DNA of 64,000 nt from Melampsora larici-populina 98AG31. Its lineage: Eukaryota > Basidiomycota > Pucciniomycetes > Pucciniales > Melampsoraceae. Every line of letters begins with the position of its first letter. Position 1 is the stretch's first letter. Shown one piece after another: positions 1-11,927 of this stretch. Where the stretch lies: the NCBI RefSeq assembly GCF_000204055.1, contig NW_006768848.1, positions 186,001 through 250,000 of the forward strand. Reading direction: 5' to 3'. The translations under genes and the position numbers were made by a program. The notes beneath the pieces were generated by a model. The model searched no databases. It worked only from the letters and a program-made list of their open reading frames with translations, and was not told the DNA's origin.

Positions 1-193
1 CGCCACCGTAGCATTCCTGACCCGACGGGCCTGATCATTGATGGCCAGCCCTTAGACGGTGTCGGGTACGATCGGTCTTTGCAAGCTCAACCGAATCTGA
101 CGGGATCACTGGGGAGATGCGGGCCGGTGGATTTTGAAAATTTGATGATCGAGTCGGTGATTTGCTGAGCCTGTTTCCCATTGCATTTTATTG

Positions 194-1228
194 ATGACCA
201 TGAGCTTCAGTTCGGAAGGTGTCATCGACTCTAATCCAATCACATCATCAACCAATTCAACCATCACTGAACAGAATGCTAAAACCATCATCACAGGAAC
301 TCTTGCTTCAAGTCAGTATCCCTCATTGTCATATTCGATGCCGTTATGATGGAGACTGAAAAAGTTTGGAAATACGTTTGATTTGATTAGCATTGTTAGG
401 TTTAACTTATGGATCAATTCATTCTGTTCGTCATAACCTTTCACCTACCTTTCCAGCCATCTCAACTGCATTCAAGACTACATCTTTCGGTCTGACATTC
501 TTCAGTAAGTTTTCATTTCAGCTACGTTTCTTTTGAGATACAAATCGGGTTGATTGAACTTGGACCGCTGTCCTTTTTTTCCTTACAAAGGGTCTGCGTG
601 CTAATTTATGTTTTGGTTCCAAAACAAAGCTTTTCGACAATGTATCGTAGAACCAATCCTCAACCAAACGACTCCAACACATTCAATCCATAACCCTCAT
701 CTGATCGGTGTATTACCTACCTTCATCACCGCTACTATCCTTGGTGGTTCGATCAATGGTTTCCTACGTGAGATCTCAGTTCATTTATTGCTTGTTTTTT
801 CCTACATCTAGTAAGATACTAAACCAGATATTGGTTTGAATTTCCCACTGAAAATTTTTGAATGCATATATACAGGTGGTCGTCACACTATCCTTCGAAG
901 CTCAATAACTACTTCATTGGTCTGTAGCTCAATACACATCATCATGAATGAAATCAACTTACTTCGAATCAGACTCTTGTCCTCAAATTCGTCATCTCAA
1001 ACCGATTGGTCCACCAATTCCAACATTTCAAAAACTGATGAAAACTCTTCAAGAGATCGATCTAGGTTTTGGGAACGTTGGATTCCACTACAACGGATAC
1101 CAGATGAAGTCTGGCGTAAAAGGTTAAGTGAAGATTTGGATTTCATCGAAAGTCGCCGTCGATTAGTGTCAGAAGAGATTGTTCTTATTGAAAATGCTCT
1201 GAAAGCCAAAGAAAACACAAAGTCATGA
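194..1228 (+). CDS. Hypothetical membrane-type protein, 4 exons, 218 aa
   Basis: Proposed exons are 194-311, 457-504, 630-767 and 876-1228, with donors GTCAGT, GTAAGT and GTGAGA; all phases close and the protein ends at TGA 1226-1228. The N-terminus is Ser/Thr-rich. The middle has two hydrophobic stretches (about residues 83-100, containing ILGGSINGF, and about 110-125) separated by short basic loops. The C-terminus is charged (FWERW, then an Arg/Glu-rich helix). Short Gly-containing hydrophobic segments recall Tim17/22/23-type or small mitochondrial membrane proteins, but I cannot establish that family from the sequence. An ATG at 200 is an alternative start. The gene converges on the secreted-protein gene at 1506-3197. 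The exon model is well supported by frame; the function is unknown. Confidence 0.6.
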
Positions 1229-1505
1229 TAGACGCACAACACAATTTTAATATACCATGTTTATTACATGCTTGAACTTAGTCAGTTTACCCTAGTATGA
1301 CAATACCATGTATTCATTCTACTCTGATCATACATTCTACTCACTAAACTTTAGAATTATATTACATGTCATAAAACACTTCGTCGAGAAGGAAATAAAA
1401 AAATGAGAAACAATGAACAATCAATTGTGAAAGACAAGTGCTTCTAACACATAGTAAAGAGGGTGGATGGTTGTAAGAACGCCTGAAAAAATGTCAAGTT
1501 CTAGA

Positions 1506-3197
1506 CTACTTTGCGGTGAAATAGACGACTACATAGGAGGAAAGCCGAGATGTCAACATTATATTTCGAAAAGCACGGTAAAGAGAGGTAAGCAAGGAGG
1601 AGTGTTTACCGTCATCAAACAAGCCATGTTGAGCAATTGTTGATAGGACTGGTTGATGATTGGCAGCGGAATTGATAGAACCAAGCCTATTGTTTCAAGT
1701 AGAAAGATATGATGAGATGCAATAAAACCAACCAAACCTGATGGTTAAATTGCTTGAAATGCTTACCGATAAGTACCTGCTGGAAGACCTCCCTAGAAGA
1801 TGTGAAAGAGGATTGATTGAGTTGAGCATTGTGGGCGAAAAGAAAGGAAAAGAAAAACCACCAACGGGTACATTTACTGTCAAGACCCCACCGACAGCCG
1901 CGCTAAGAGAGAGAGGAAAGTGGAAAATGAGCAGGTAAGAATCGTTGAGACTAAATCAAGATTTGTAGAAATTGATAACTGCATACCCATCAACCCCTAA
2001 AAAGCAAAAGGAAACTGAGTATCAGTATTGTATCTTATCTTGGGTGAGAGGAGGATAAAGAATTCAAACCGGTTCGAAAAACTGACCTTTGAAGAAAGCA
2101 AACTGAAGAGGATTGGTAACGGTTGTAGAAGTTAAAGAATCGATAGCTTCAATCACAAAATGACTATGACCAATCACATTTCCATTCTTGGGATCAATCT
2201 GAGCAGGTGCAGAAAAATAACTAACCAAACCGAGAACAAAAGTTCAAAAGGTTCAAAGGCTTAACCATTGATCAAATCCAGGAAAAAAAGAAGAACAAGG
2301 ATCTGGGAAGACATACTTGGTAGCTGCATTCACAAAATTACCAGCATTGAGATTTTTGATTTTCATCGTAATATCAAATGTTTTATTGGCTTTGATGGTT
2401 TCAAGGTTGACTGGATTGGTGAATTTAGCCGAAGGCATATTATTCTGACTTACCATCTTTCAACAAAAAGGTAACCCAAAGTGAGCATAAGGTTCTTTGG
2501 CTTAAGTTTGATTAAGAAAAAGAAACGAAAAAGTTGACAAGAAAAACAAAAGGTTGGGTGATTTACCATACCCATTGGAATCGGATTACAGGATTGAGTT
2601 GCTTTTGTTTGAGTTCCATTCATGAGTGGTGCTCCTAAGGCTAGAGGAGAAATACAAAAATTAATCTTTAATAGAACCGGGTTTGTTGGTTGATTTCCAA
2701 TAATCATGACAAGTCAATTCAAATCCAAAACAAGCCAATAGTCAAGTTAGAGAAGTACTTTCAAGGCTTTGAAATATGAGGCTTTGAAACTTACAAAATT
2801 ATTGGTCGAAGTTAATGAGGCGACTTGTCCTCCAGTAGGATTTCCATCTTGAGCTGATCCGGTTTGAATTTCAGCAGGATCAAGTGTAAGTGAAGTTTGT
2901 GCATCGGTATCCTTGGCGGTAGAAGTAGTAGTTTTATTATTTTTGGCTGTGGTAGCTCTGTTCTTTTGACCTCGAAATCCGCCAAAACCGGATCGAGGAT
3001 CCCTTATTGAAAGATGAGATACTCTTCGATCTTTGAGAGGGAAAAAGGTGGACTGGTAAGAGACTTCATACGGTTCAGAAAGTGATCGTGAGTTAAGATG
3101 ACTGACCAGTGATAGCATGATCTAATGAAGAGCTCAGGATGGTTTCAAAGGTTAGGAAAGATATTAAATAAGCGAACTGAGAAATAGAAGAACGCAT
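1506..3197 (-). CDS. Conserved fungal secreted protein (NHQPVL/AQHG family), 10 exons, 286 aa
   Basis: Reading the minus strand, exons are 3197-3107, 3030-2795, 2665-2567, 2444-2317, 2220-2087, 1996-1987, 1902-1866, 1792-1767, 1686-1610 and 1528-1506. All junctions are GT-AG and the frame closes. Exon 1 encodes a signal peptide (MRSSISQFAYLISFLTFETI). A Thr/Lys/Asp-rich linker follows, then the conserved core: ASLTSTNNFINFC, CNPIPMGM, NNMPSAKF, NYFSAPAQID, GNVIGHSHFVIEAI, FAFFKGVDGAAVGGVLTV, GGLPAGTYR and INSAANHQPVLSTIAQHG. From memory this matches a family of extracellular proteins common in basidiomycetes and ascomycetes whose function is not established. The 10-nt exon at 1987-1996 is needed to keep the motif FFKGVDGAAV in frame. 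The family assignment is firm; the extreme C-terminus (VVYFTAK) is less certain. Confidence 0.85.
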
Positions 3198-5675
3198 GAC
3201 GAGTGTGGGGTTTAAATCTAATCAAGGATGACGAGAAATCGAGATGATGAGTAGGAACCAGTCCTAATTCTTTTTGTATAGACTCTTAAAGTAAACGTCA
3301 ATAAAACTTGATAGAAATGAGTGGAAGGATGAGAAGTACAATGATGAGATGAAGAGTAATTCTAATAATCAGAGGAAGATTGAAATTCTAAAGTTGATAG
3401 GAAATATACCAAATCACTCAAGAGCCTTTTCAAGGACGGCTTAAAGTTAAATCAAACTGAAACAAAAAGGTACACTCTTTGATTGGGATCACCATTCATC
3501 AACTAAAGTCAGTAACTCTTTGAGAAAGTTTAGAGACAGTTCTTTATTAAATGATTGCCACTTCACTACTCAAGGGGCTGATGTCTTTATCGTCTGGTGC
3601 TTTCATTTTAGTGGATTAGCTAAGCCTAGAAAGCATTGATACATGCAAGCTGAATTAAAACAACAACGAGAGTATGAAGATTGAAATCATCAACAAATAT
3701 TGATAACGTGCACTTCATGAGGTGTTTATCTCATCTACCTCTGAGTCATCTTGATTAGAAAAGGAGATCAAAGAAAGATTGAGCGATAATTTCGGTTGTT
3801 AGCTTCCATCAGAGGCTCGTTGTCTGTTGTTCCTCAACCAGCCCCGGCGTTATCCTGAATCAAGTATCACTAATCATTTGGTAAATGGGTTGCACCAGAA
3901 TAGTGGAGTGACTTATAGCATGTTCTATTTTTTTTGAAGTTGTTGTAGGAGGCTATTCGACTAACTAACATCGACTGAAAAAACTGCAAAAGAACTCTGA
4001 CTCTCTCTCACTGCGAACAATCGAAGCTAAGGTGATGAATCAACTGATAGAATGTTCTATGAATCTTTCAAGGTGTTGTTTTTTGTTTCAAATTGTTTTA
4101 TGAGACTTTCTAGTGTCTCTCCTGTAAGTTGTACACTGCGCTATCTCCTCTATTATTTTGTTTGCACAGATAATCGGTCTATTTTGAAAGTTTCATTGCG
4201 GAAGTTCCGTTGGTATGAAAAACGGACTTGAATCAGAATGGCAATAGCATCCCCTGTGAGTGTGACACTAGGGCAACGAGTCTGTTATCTGGTACTACGA
4301 CCCTTCTATACCATCATATTTGTTTAGCATTGGTCAATGGTAATAGCTTCTTTCAAGTTCTTCTTGCCTATATCAGTTAGGGAGAGAGTATGTAAAGGGC
4401 TAATCAAGGACATGAGGCACCTAAATGACAAATTCCAACTTGCGTTCTGTCTTGACACCCCCAGGAATTGCGACAGGAAGTGTGCGACCACCTTCAGCAA
4501 AGATAAACTAGTTTGTATCGACAATACATTTTACCAAGCGTCGCAATTCTGGGGTATCATGAAACGAGTCATTCCCCAATTTTACAAGGCAAAACCGAGC
4601 ATTCCATACGGTGATTACCCAAGACTAGACGCAACAATTAGTATGAGAAATGAGTTTCGAGCATTAGAGAACTACAACACTTTTCCCTCTGAGAATTACA
4701 CCTTTTTAATCTGACGATACCGAGAGAATTCAAAACCTCCGTCTAGGTTTCTAATGGACTGAAATTTGTCTTGAGCATAGAAATCAGGGAGTATTGTACT
4801 ATTGTAGCACCGGGACCATTGCTATGGACAATGAACGAGGCTTTCCCTTGAACACGTAGTATAAAACATGAACTATTTTTATCACAACTTCGCTAAAGCT
4901 TTCTGAGGATATCGAAATTTATCTGTGTAGAAATCTAGCAGTGGCACGGAGGCCATTGCTATTGGCGATAAACATGTATCTGAGTTCATCCCCTGAATAT
5001 GTAGTATGAAACGCGAGTACTCCAACAAATGGAGTCGTGGGTATCAACACTGGTATCTTACTTCCAATTCTCGGTCCAAGGCTTAGTGCTTCGGCAGTGC
5101 GGCAAGCGTTTTACTCGGGGGTCAGTCATCTCTTTTCCAGAAATCGGGCGGTCAGGATGGTGTATAAAAAGGGGAGCTTTCGTAAGCACAATTCCCTTTC
5201 CTCATTCCCATCATCACAAATCAGTTCTTAGGCTTGACTCAATCATCCACATTCTTGTAGGTTTTACCTCACTTCTGCACCGCTCTTTTCAATCACCACA
5301 AAAATACTTATACTCTTCCGAATATATATCAGTCGTGATTCATTCTTTCAGACGGGCAATCGTACCACCTACTAAACCAACTTATTCAAATCATTCTGTA
5401 CGTTTCTTGTTTGCTCGGGGCGAGAAATCGACCTGTCTGATTGGGAGTTTTTCTTATGACTGAAGCTTATATGATTTGATTTGATCTCACAGACGGTCCA
5501 CAAGACTATAACCTTCAGTTCTTCAATTATCGTCTCACTGTAAGGTCAGACCGAAACGTAAGCGCATGTTCTGCAGCTTTAAAAACCAAATGAGATCAAT
5601 CACCACTGATCCACTCAAAGGCACTGAAAACTGATCCGTTGCACTATATTTTTATATCCCTATGATCAGATCAAC
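3198..5675. other. Intergenic region without a supportable gene
   Basis: This spacer separates two divergently transcribed secreted-protein genes. Two related degenerate blocks lie at about 4795-4870 and 4935-5020 (both contain 'CCATTGCTAT' and 'GTAGTATRAAAC'), suggesting an old repeat. A 125-codon open frame at 4337-4714 and a 144-codon frame at 5029-5463 have no recognisable motif. A TATAAAAAGG box at 5163-5172 and a TATATTTTTATA stretch near 5645 could serve the downstream gene at 5676. Confidence 0.5.
5645..5660 (+). promoter_or_regulatory. Possible TATA-like element upstream of the small secreted-protein gene
   Basis: An AT-run reading TATATTTTTATA lies about 20-30 nt before ATG 5676. 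That is close for a TATA box in a gene with a normal leader, so the better-formed TATAAAAAGG at 5163-5172 may be the true core promoter with a spliced or long leader. Only sequence resemblance supports this. Confidence 0.25.
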
Positions 5676-6020
5676 ATGGTTGGACATATGATAATGCAAT
5701 CATTTTTGATTCTCGCAACCTTAGCAACCCATGGCTTATGCATCACCTACAAAAACGTCTACAAATACACAGACGAGATTTTCAGCAATGAACGTGTAGA
5801 AGTCAGATGGGCGGGCGAATCGCCTGAGTTTAGACACGTCGCAGACGGTGATGGTAAATACGTTTTCAAAGTGCAGCGCAGAGCAAGTATGGGAGGATCG
5901 GAACGTGGGAAAGAATTCGAAGTCGGACCATCACATAAGGATTGGACTGAATTTCCAGTTGGAGTGGAAAGTATCACGAACTGGGGTTCGAGCGCCTATA
6001 TCCGTGTTGAATTGTACTAG
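5676..6020 (+). CDS. Small secreted protein, candidate effector-like, 114 aa
   Basis: A single-exon ORF from ATG 5676 to TAG. The first ~22 residues form a signal peptide (hydrophobic core SFLILATLATHG, small residues and Cys near the cleavage site). The mature part is about 92 residues, charged, almost Cys-free, with alternating polar/hydrophobic stretches (VEVRWAGESPEF, YVFKVQRRA, SAYIRVEL) that look beta-rich. Small size, secretion and lack of a recognised domain fit the broad class of fungal small secreted proteins; an effector role is only a possibility. An in-frame ATG six codons downstream (MVGHMIMQ) could also start translation. The hairpin-rich repeat array at 6165-6475 follows. Confidence 0.7.
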   Translation: MVGHMIMQSFLILATLATHGLCITYKNVYKYTDEIFSNERVEVRWAGESPEFRHVADGDGKYVFKVQRRASMGGSERGKEFEVGPSHKDWTEFPVGVESITNWGSSAYIRVELY

Positions 6021-6164
6021 TTGATACCTAATGTCTTGACCAATTCTGCCGGCAAAACTTGATCCAATTGGCGGGGAAATCGTGGCAAGCTGTTCTGAAT
6101 TTTCTAGTTTTGCTTTCAAGTCTTGAACAGATATGTTATCACATCTACACCACGGGGCACCTGG

Positions 6165-6475
6165 CACGTGAGATTCACGTGAAAAAGGTCTCTGCTAGCA
6201 AATCACACGCTGTCCAGAGTGTGATACCCGTTCTGAGTTACATGTGACAACCAGTGTGAGTAGCTAAAGTGTGATGGCTCACCCGTTCATAGGGTGAGCA
6301 ACAATACCCCATAACCAGGTGAGATGGCTCACCTGTTGATAGGGTGAGCCAAAATACCTCATAACCAGGTGAGATGGCTCACCTGTTCATAGGGTGAGCC
6401 AAAATACCTCATAACCAGGTGAGATGGCTCACCCATTCATAGGGTGAGCCACAATACCTCACAGCCAGGTGAGAT
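6165..6475. repeat. Hairpin-rich tandem array, 50-bp unit x4
   Basis: Units start with GATGGCTCAC at 6273, 6323, 6373 and 6423, an exact 50-bp period, with a decayed fifth start at 6473. Each unit carries the inverted pair GGCTCACC / GGTGAGCC with a ~9-nt loop. Just upstream are two further palindromes: CACGTGA-GAT-TCACGTG (about 6167-6183) and ATCACAC...GTGTGAT (about 6200-6223). No coding function is seen. Confidence 0.85.
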
Positions 6476-6961
6476 GGCCCACAACACCAAAGAATGTCAG
6501 CCTGCATGGCTCGTGACTGCAGTACTCTTTCAGCCTCATCATGGCTCAATAACCAGGCCATTTCTACAGGGTTACTCACAAAAGAAATTGACTGTCCATG
6601 GATACATGCATATAGTATGCTTGTAATAGGAGAAATAAATAGGAATTTGAATTTTTTTGATTTTTTTTGAAAAAAGACAAATGGTGGTCCTGGATGATTT
6701 TTCTATAGTATTTAAATACATACAGTATGCTGAGAGGTGAAATAAAAAAATCAAACATGCTACAATAGAGGTCATTGACTCTCTTCATTGTCACACATGT
6801 AACATTCTAATAGGAGAAATAAATAAAAATGAGAAAAATTGGGAAAAAGCGCTACAATAGAAAAATAAATCAATAAAGTAGGATGGAGGTAACAGATCAG
6901 CAAATTAGTTGATGTGGCATTCAGCAAAGAGAGTGTAAATGGAGACATACCAAAAGGCTGT

Positions 6962-8968
6962 TTAAATTTCAAGTGAGCCATCATCCTCATCGTCAAGTGA
7001 GCCATCATCCTCATTGTCAGGTAAGCCATCATCCTCATCATCAGGTAAGCCATCATCCTCATTGTCAGGTAAGCCATCATCCTCATCATCAGGTAAGAAG
7101 TCATCCTCATCATCAGGTAAAAAGTCATCCTCATCGCCAAGCCGATCAGAAAGGTCATCTTCAGCTGCAGGGCGGGCATTATCTTCCTCTTCAACTTCAT
7201 CTTGATGTCTGTTCTGTTTGGCTTCACTCTTCTCTTTCAAGTGCTGGTACTCTGTCTTGATTTCAGTTTCTGTAGGGGGATTAAGTCGTTCAGAAGGTAA
7301 AATCTGACTGTAGCAGTATGATGCTTCAAAATAGCGTTTGTTGTATTGCATGTATAAATTGTAGAACCTTTGAAAAGGACAAAAAATCAGTGCTGTAGAA
7401 TCCAGAGAGAAAAGATGCAGTGACTCACGCAGTTTTGTACAACTTTCCATGTTTTTTTTCATAATCTTCAATTGTTCAAGAGTGTTATCAACACTAGTCC
7501 AGATGCAATATTTACGATCGGTGCTTGGGTTTTGCATGGTGTACACAGCATGTATGCGCTACACAGGAATGGCATCACCAAATAGTGAGAGCTGAATGGG
7601 AAAGGAAAAAAAGACGTACTAAGAAGGCGAGACGGTGTTTGAAGTCTTTGGAGACATCTTTGAATATTTGCTCTTCAGTTCGGGGGTCAATTTGGAGGAT
7701 GAAGGTGTGATGAACCTGCTTACACAAAAATATAAGCAGCAAAACAAAACAAAGAAGAACTTACAAAATCTTACCAAGCTAGTAAGTTGTTGAAGGCTGG
7801 GCATGGCATTCATGGAAGCTTCGTTTCCTGAAGGCTTCACATCTATGAGAAGCTAAACAGGACAAGCTATCAGTTGATGTGAAATTGTGGCAGTTGACAA
7901 TCATGAAAAAATACTTACACAATGTCGTAAACGGCTACGGGTGTCTGTTGCACATCGATTAGCCCAGTCAGTGATAGTTTTGACTGCTTCAGCCCCATCA
8001 GGTGTTTCGTATCCAGTAGGGTAATGGGCTTTGATGAATTGTTTGTCTCTGGACTTGATGTATTTCTAACAGAGAAGAAGACAAATTTTAATATTTAGAC
8101 GATACAATAATAAAAAGAAACAAACTCACCTTGCATAATGCATCAAAGCATTGTCGTATGGCAGATCGTTTTGAGTCACGGATACAAGAATAAGCCTGAA
8201 TCTTGACATCCATGATCAGGGCATTAAAGTCTCGTCGAACAACATCCTGAATACAACATACAAGCATATCAGGACATAGAAAAAAGGGACAAAGAAGATT
8301 AAACTCGCCTTTAGTATATCAGAAGGGCGCCAGATGCTAGCAGCAGCTGGTGCAAGGGCAGAAGGGAGGTTTTCCCCACTCAATCCCTGCTCGATTGTTT
8401 GCTGGATGTAGGAAAGGTAGCCAATCGTTCCAATGAATTCATTTTCAGGACGGGTAGCCTGAAGACGAGCTTCAGTATGACTGTTGTGATCAAGGCAAGA
8501 ATGAAGATCAGAAACTTACCTCACATACCTTTAGTGCCTTCTCATGGGCTTTGCTAGAAAGATCAAGAGTCTCAGTAACATGCTTTAGATACGCTTTTTG
8601 ACTGTTGGTCAGAACATGTGGCTGGGAAAAGCTGGTGGCGTTAGTCGGCTGTGAATGGGCTAAAGCCAATGAGTTGTTCGTAGGTTGAGAATGTGCTAAA
8701 GTCGACAAATTTGTGGTGTTGGAACGATTGTTGCTAGGCAGATTAGAGTTCTTTCGAGGTCGGGAAGAGCTCGCAGACGGGGCACTGGAGTGAGTTTGTG
8801 TATGTTGTTTTCTATGTACTACAGAACAAAGGACCATATCAGTGATCGTATTGAAGAGTAAGAGGAAAACCTACCACTTTTTTTGGATTTTTGATGTTCT
8901 AAAGCAGGTGGCAGCGATGACGACCTGTCTTCTTGTTGAATACGCTTCTTCATCTTTGTTTTGGGCAT
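6962..8968 (-). CDS. Hypothetical protein with acidic repeat tail, 8 exons, 522 aa
   Basis: Exons on the minus strand: 8968-8875, 8818-8529, 8458-8309, 8246-8130, 8065-7919, 7852-7775, 7715-7620 and 7558-6962. All phases close over 523 codons. The intron after exon 3 uses a GC donor (AAG|GCGAGT), supported because exon 3 is exactly 50 codons. The N-terminus is basic (MPKTKMKKR) and then Ser/Thr/Asn-rich with a repeated LAHSQPTN motif. The middle is helical and well ordered (SRDKQFIKAHYPTGYETP, WANRCATDTRSRLRHC). The C-terminus is the acidic octapeptide array. A 36-nt optional intron (GTGAGT...ACAG near 7390-7430) lies inside the last exon and is also frame-neutral. I recognise no family; the basic head and acidic tail suggest a nuclear protein, which is inference. 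Confidence 0.7.
6965..7140 (-). repeat. 24-bp coding repeat encoding an acidic 8-residue unit
   Basis: About seven imperfect 24-bp units on the minus strand encode the octapeptide pattern D-D-[GF]-L-P-[DN]-[DN]-E at the C-terminus of the 522-aa protein. The last units change to DDGSLDDE. Copy number probably varies between strains because neighbouring units are almost identical at DNA level. Confidence 0.85.
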
Positions 8969-9085
8969 TGTTGAATTTGGAACAATTGGCCAAAGGACTC
9001 TGATATGAAGCATGCAGAAAGAAGGAATAGTCAGAACTAAATCAGCTTATAGGATGGATGACTTGAATGAGATAAAACAAAAAGA

Positions 9086-9810
9086 ACTTACAAAGAGGCT
9101 GATCAATAAAAGCTCAGAATGAAACGAACTTGTTGGATGATTTTGAATGAGATAAGGAAAGCAAAGAAAAAAAATATTGTTAGAACAAAACTGACTTGTA
9201 AAATGATTGGAATGAGATAAAACAAAAAAACTTACGTATAAGAACGAATTAACTGGTAGGAGGATGATTGAATAAGATAACAATTGATCAGAGGTAAACA
9301 TTGATGATAACCAAAGCAAACACAAATAATGATTAGAGTAATGGAAATCTTTGAGATAATGAGAAAGGTGAAGAAAAAGATAAAAAGGACTTACAAATAC
9401 ACTATGAATCTTGAATTGGACAATCGATCAGAGGTAATCGTCGATGATAACCAAAGCAAAAAGAAATAATGATCAGAGTAATAGAAATCTTTGAGATGAT
9501 GAGAAAGGTGAAGAGAAAATTAGAAAGGACTTACAAATAAACTATAAATCTTGAATTGGACAATCGATCCAATTTCAAACAGTGGATCCCAGAACCGTTG
9601 GAGCGATCTTTCAGATGATGTGAACAAATTGAAGAGCAAGATATAAGTACTCACAGTTAAAGAAGTGTGATCCAATCTTGAATTGAACTATCGATCAGAG
9701 GTGGATGTTGACTATATCCAAAGAAAACAGAAACAATGGTCAGAACAGTCTCATTCTCAAAGATCATGTGAGAGAGAGAAGAGAAACACAAATGAAAAAT
9801 GAACTTACAA
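9086..9810 (-). repeat. Diverged ~140-bp repeats, each with a minus-strand splice donor
   Basis: Two well-conserved units start with GATGATAACCAAAGCAAA at 9303 and 9443 (period 140 bp). More diverged relatives occur before and after. GTAAGT or GTGAGT on the minus strand recurs at about 9086, 9230, 9389, 9529, 9649 and 9803. The array sits upstream of the 522-aa gene on its strand, so these may be alternative leader exons or decayed duplications. I see no coding frame. Confidence 0.65.
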
Positions 9811-11927
9811 ATGAAATGTGGATGATGAAGAGCAAATGAAGTCGAAATCAAAGATGGTTCTTGATTCGATCTGATAGATGCTGACCAAATTGATTGACAA
9901 CACCAGTTTGTCAAATCAAAGGATCACAAAGCTTCGGCTCTTGCACCAGTCAAGCAGCTGAAAAACTTTGCTCGCAAGAATCGTTCCGAGTGGTTGCCAA
10001 ATCAATACGATGGAGGTGGACTGGATCGATTGGCTGTTGGTTTTGTTAGACGTTATTTGTACAGCTGAAGCCGTATGTTTAACAGCTGACGCCGGGGCCC
10101 CAAGGCCCGAGGCGTCCGCGTGACACATCCTCATACAAGCATATCCAGAGAGTATCACTCTAGAAGGTCGTACGGAGATGATGAGTGAGAAGTTGATTGC
10201 ATGAAGTGAAGCTGAGCAAAGTTGTCTAAGTATCTCATCATTTTGATTGACGATCATGAATCATGAGGAGCCGAGCTGACGCGGTCATCGATGACGCACA
10301 CATGGCTGGAACTGGTGAGTTACGTCATTCCTCAAAGCGCGCTGCTTCAAGCACCAGATCAGGAAATCCATTACACACACCTTTCAAACTCATTTGTTGT
10401 GAGGCAGACAATGAATGTGAGGGTGATTGGTCCACCAGGCGCTTTCTGAGTATGTTGTATGATCAGCAATATGTAATTCTGGTAGTCAACTTCAAATTGG
10501 GGCACTGCGGCTGACCTTGAGGGCCGAGTTCGCTAGGCAAGAATGTACAAGCTTGATAAGGTGACCGTGTAATTTGAGAACTTGTAGTGATCGGATTTGC
10601 TCAGTCTGCTTACCATTTCCGATTGGTAAATGCACTCATCAGGTCGCTCGATTGATTGGTAGTAAATTTAAAAAATCTAAGGAACCCGATCACTTTATCA
10701 TCTATCTCTGTCGCCATCACTGCTAAAGACTGAGGTGGTTATGCTGGTCGTTGATTCGAGAAACAAAACCAATATGTATTCTCAAAACAACCTTGAATAC
10801 TTTGAACCGATGTCGAGATGGATGGTCTTGTGGCGATATTCGAATATGTAAGTCGATACAAATCCGTCAGCTAGAGCTCATAGTGGTATGAAAGCACTGC
10901 TCCATGCAATCACAAGCACATCCGGGTACTTGTGATTGCATGCGGAACATACCCTGAGATCCGGCTCAGGGCATTCGTTCCTGAAGCAGCGAATAAGAAA
11001 GAAGGAAAAATCACGAACCTTATGGTTGAGATCTAGATTCCTCAAAGCGCGTATTGCTTATTCGAATGAGATCTTATTCAGAAACGACCTACACATTTTG
11101 AATCAAAGAACCAAAGATAAAACCACATATAAATAAGTACATTATCATTTTAAAAGACATCAAATAATCTTCTTGCAAACCTTGTCACGGATATCTGACC
11201 AAAGTTTCTGAGCAAAGATAAAAATGATCAACCAATCAGTCTGGAGTGAAAACCCCGCTGATATTCACTTTGATCCGTCTCCCTCACGACTCATCCTTTC
11301 CATCCGATCATACTTTCTGGCTAATTGATTGTTCTATATTCATATATTATTTTATTCGTTGTAAGTTCTTTTCTCTTAACTCTACTCGTGATACTTGACT
11401 GACTGTTTTGATTCATTCAACCTTAGGATCTACTTAGTCCTAGGCCCCAAAAGTTGACGATCACTCTCAACTCCGATCACTCCTCGATCTTGCCAATCCT
11501 TCTCTTACTTCAACCTCGCTGATCTTCACTTTGTTCAATCAAACCTCTAAATCACTCTCATTTTTCTTTTACTTTCCAGTTACCTCCTCTAAACTCTTTT
11601 CTTTTCCCTATAAATTTAAATTTCTCTCTTTCAACTTTGTAATATATTAAATTTAAATCTCGTGCTATTAAATTAAAAGATAAACTATTATAACTTGAGT
11701 TGAGTAAAGTTGAGCTGAGCTTTGACTTGCTGACCCTTGAGATAGACCGAGTGAGAGTCTGTCCCCGCGAGCAAAAGATGAAATACTAATATATATAAAT
11801 TTGAGAATAGGTAGGAGAGCTTCAGCTATAAAATGCTGAGCTCGGAGTGGTTTTGATTACCACAGCAGGTCATGTGAGAAAAAGAAGCTTCTTCAATCTT
11901 GAGAAATGATCAACAGTTTAGAAGTAG
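9811..11927. other. Intergenic region with a GC-rich hairpin
   Basis: No gene is supportable. Frames at 9916-10257 (-) and 10263-10514 (+) lack motifs. A stem with arms GACGCC/GGCGTC and inner GGGCC/GGCCC lies at 10088-10116. The stretch 11140-11700 is AT-rich and pyrimidine-biased. Confidence 0.4.

Noticed and set aside
5029..5463. 144-codon ORF with a TATA box inside it
   Set aside because: No domain, no signal peptide and no codon pattern; the TATAAAAAGG lies within the frame, so it more likely marks a promoter.
6273..6472. CRISPR-like regular repeat array
   Set aside because: The units are contiguous 50-bp tandem copies with no unique spacers, and the genome is eukaryotic.
6973..7260. 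Plus-strand Ser- and His-rich ORFs
   Set aside because: They are the antisense reading of the acidic coding repeat on the minus strand, which has splice support.
9916..10257. 113-codon minus-strand ORF
   Set aside because: No recognisable motif and no splice continuation; it spans a GC-rich hairpin.
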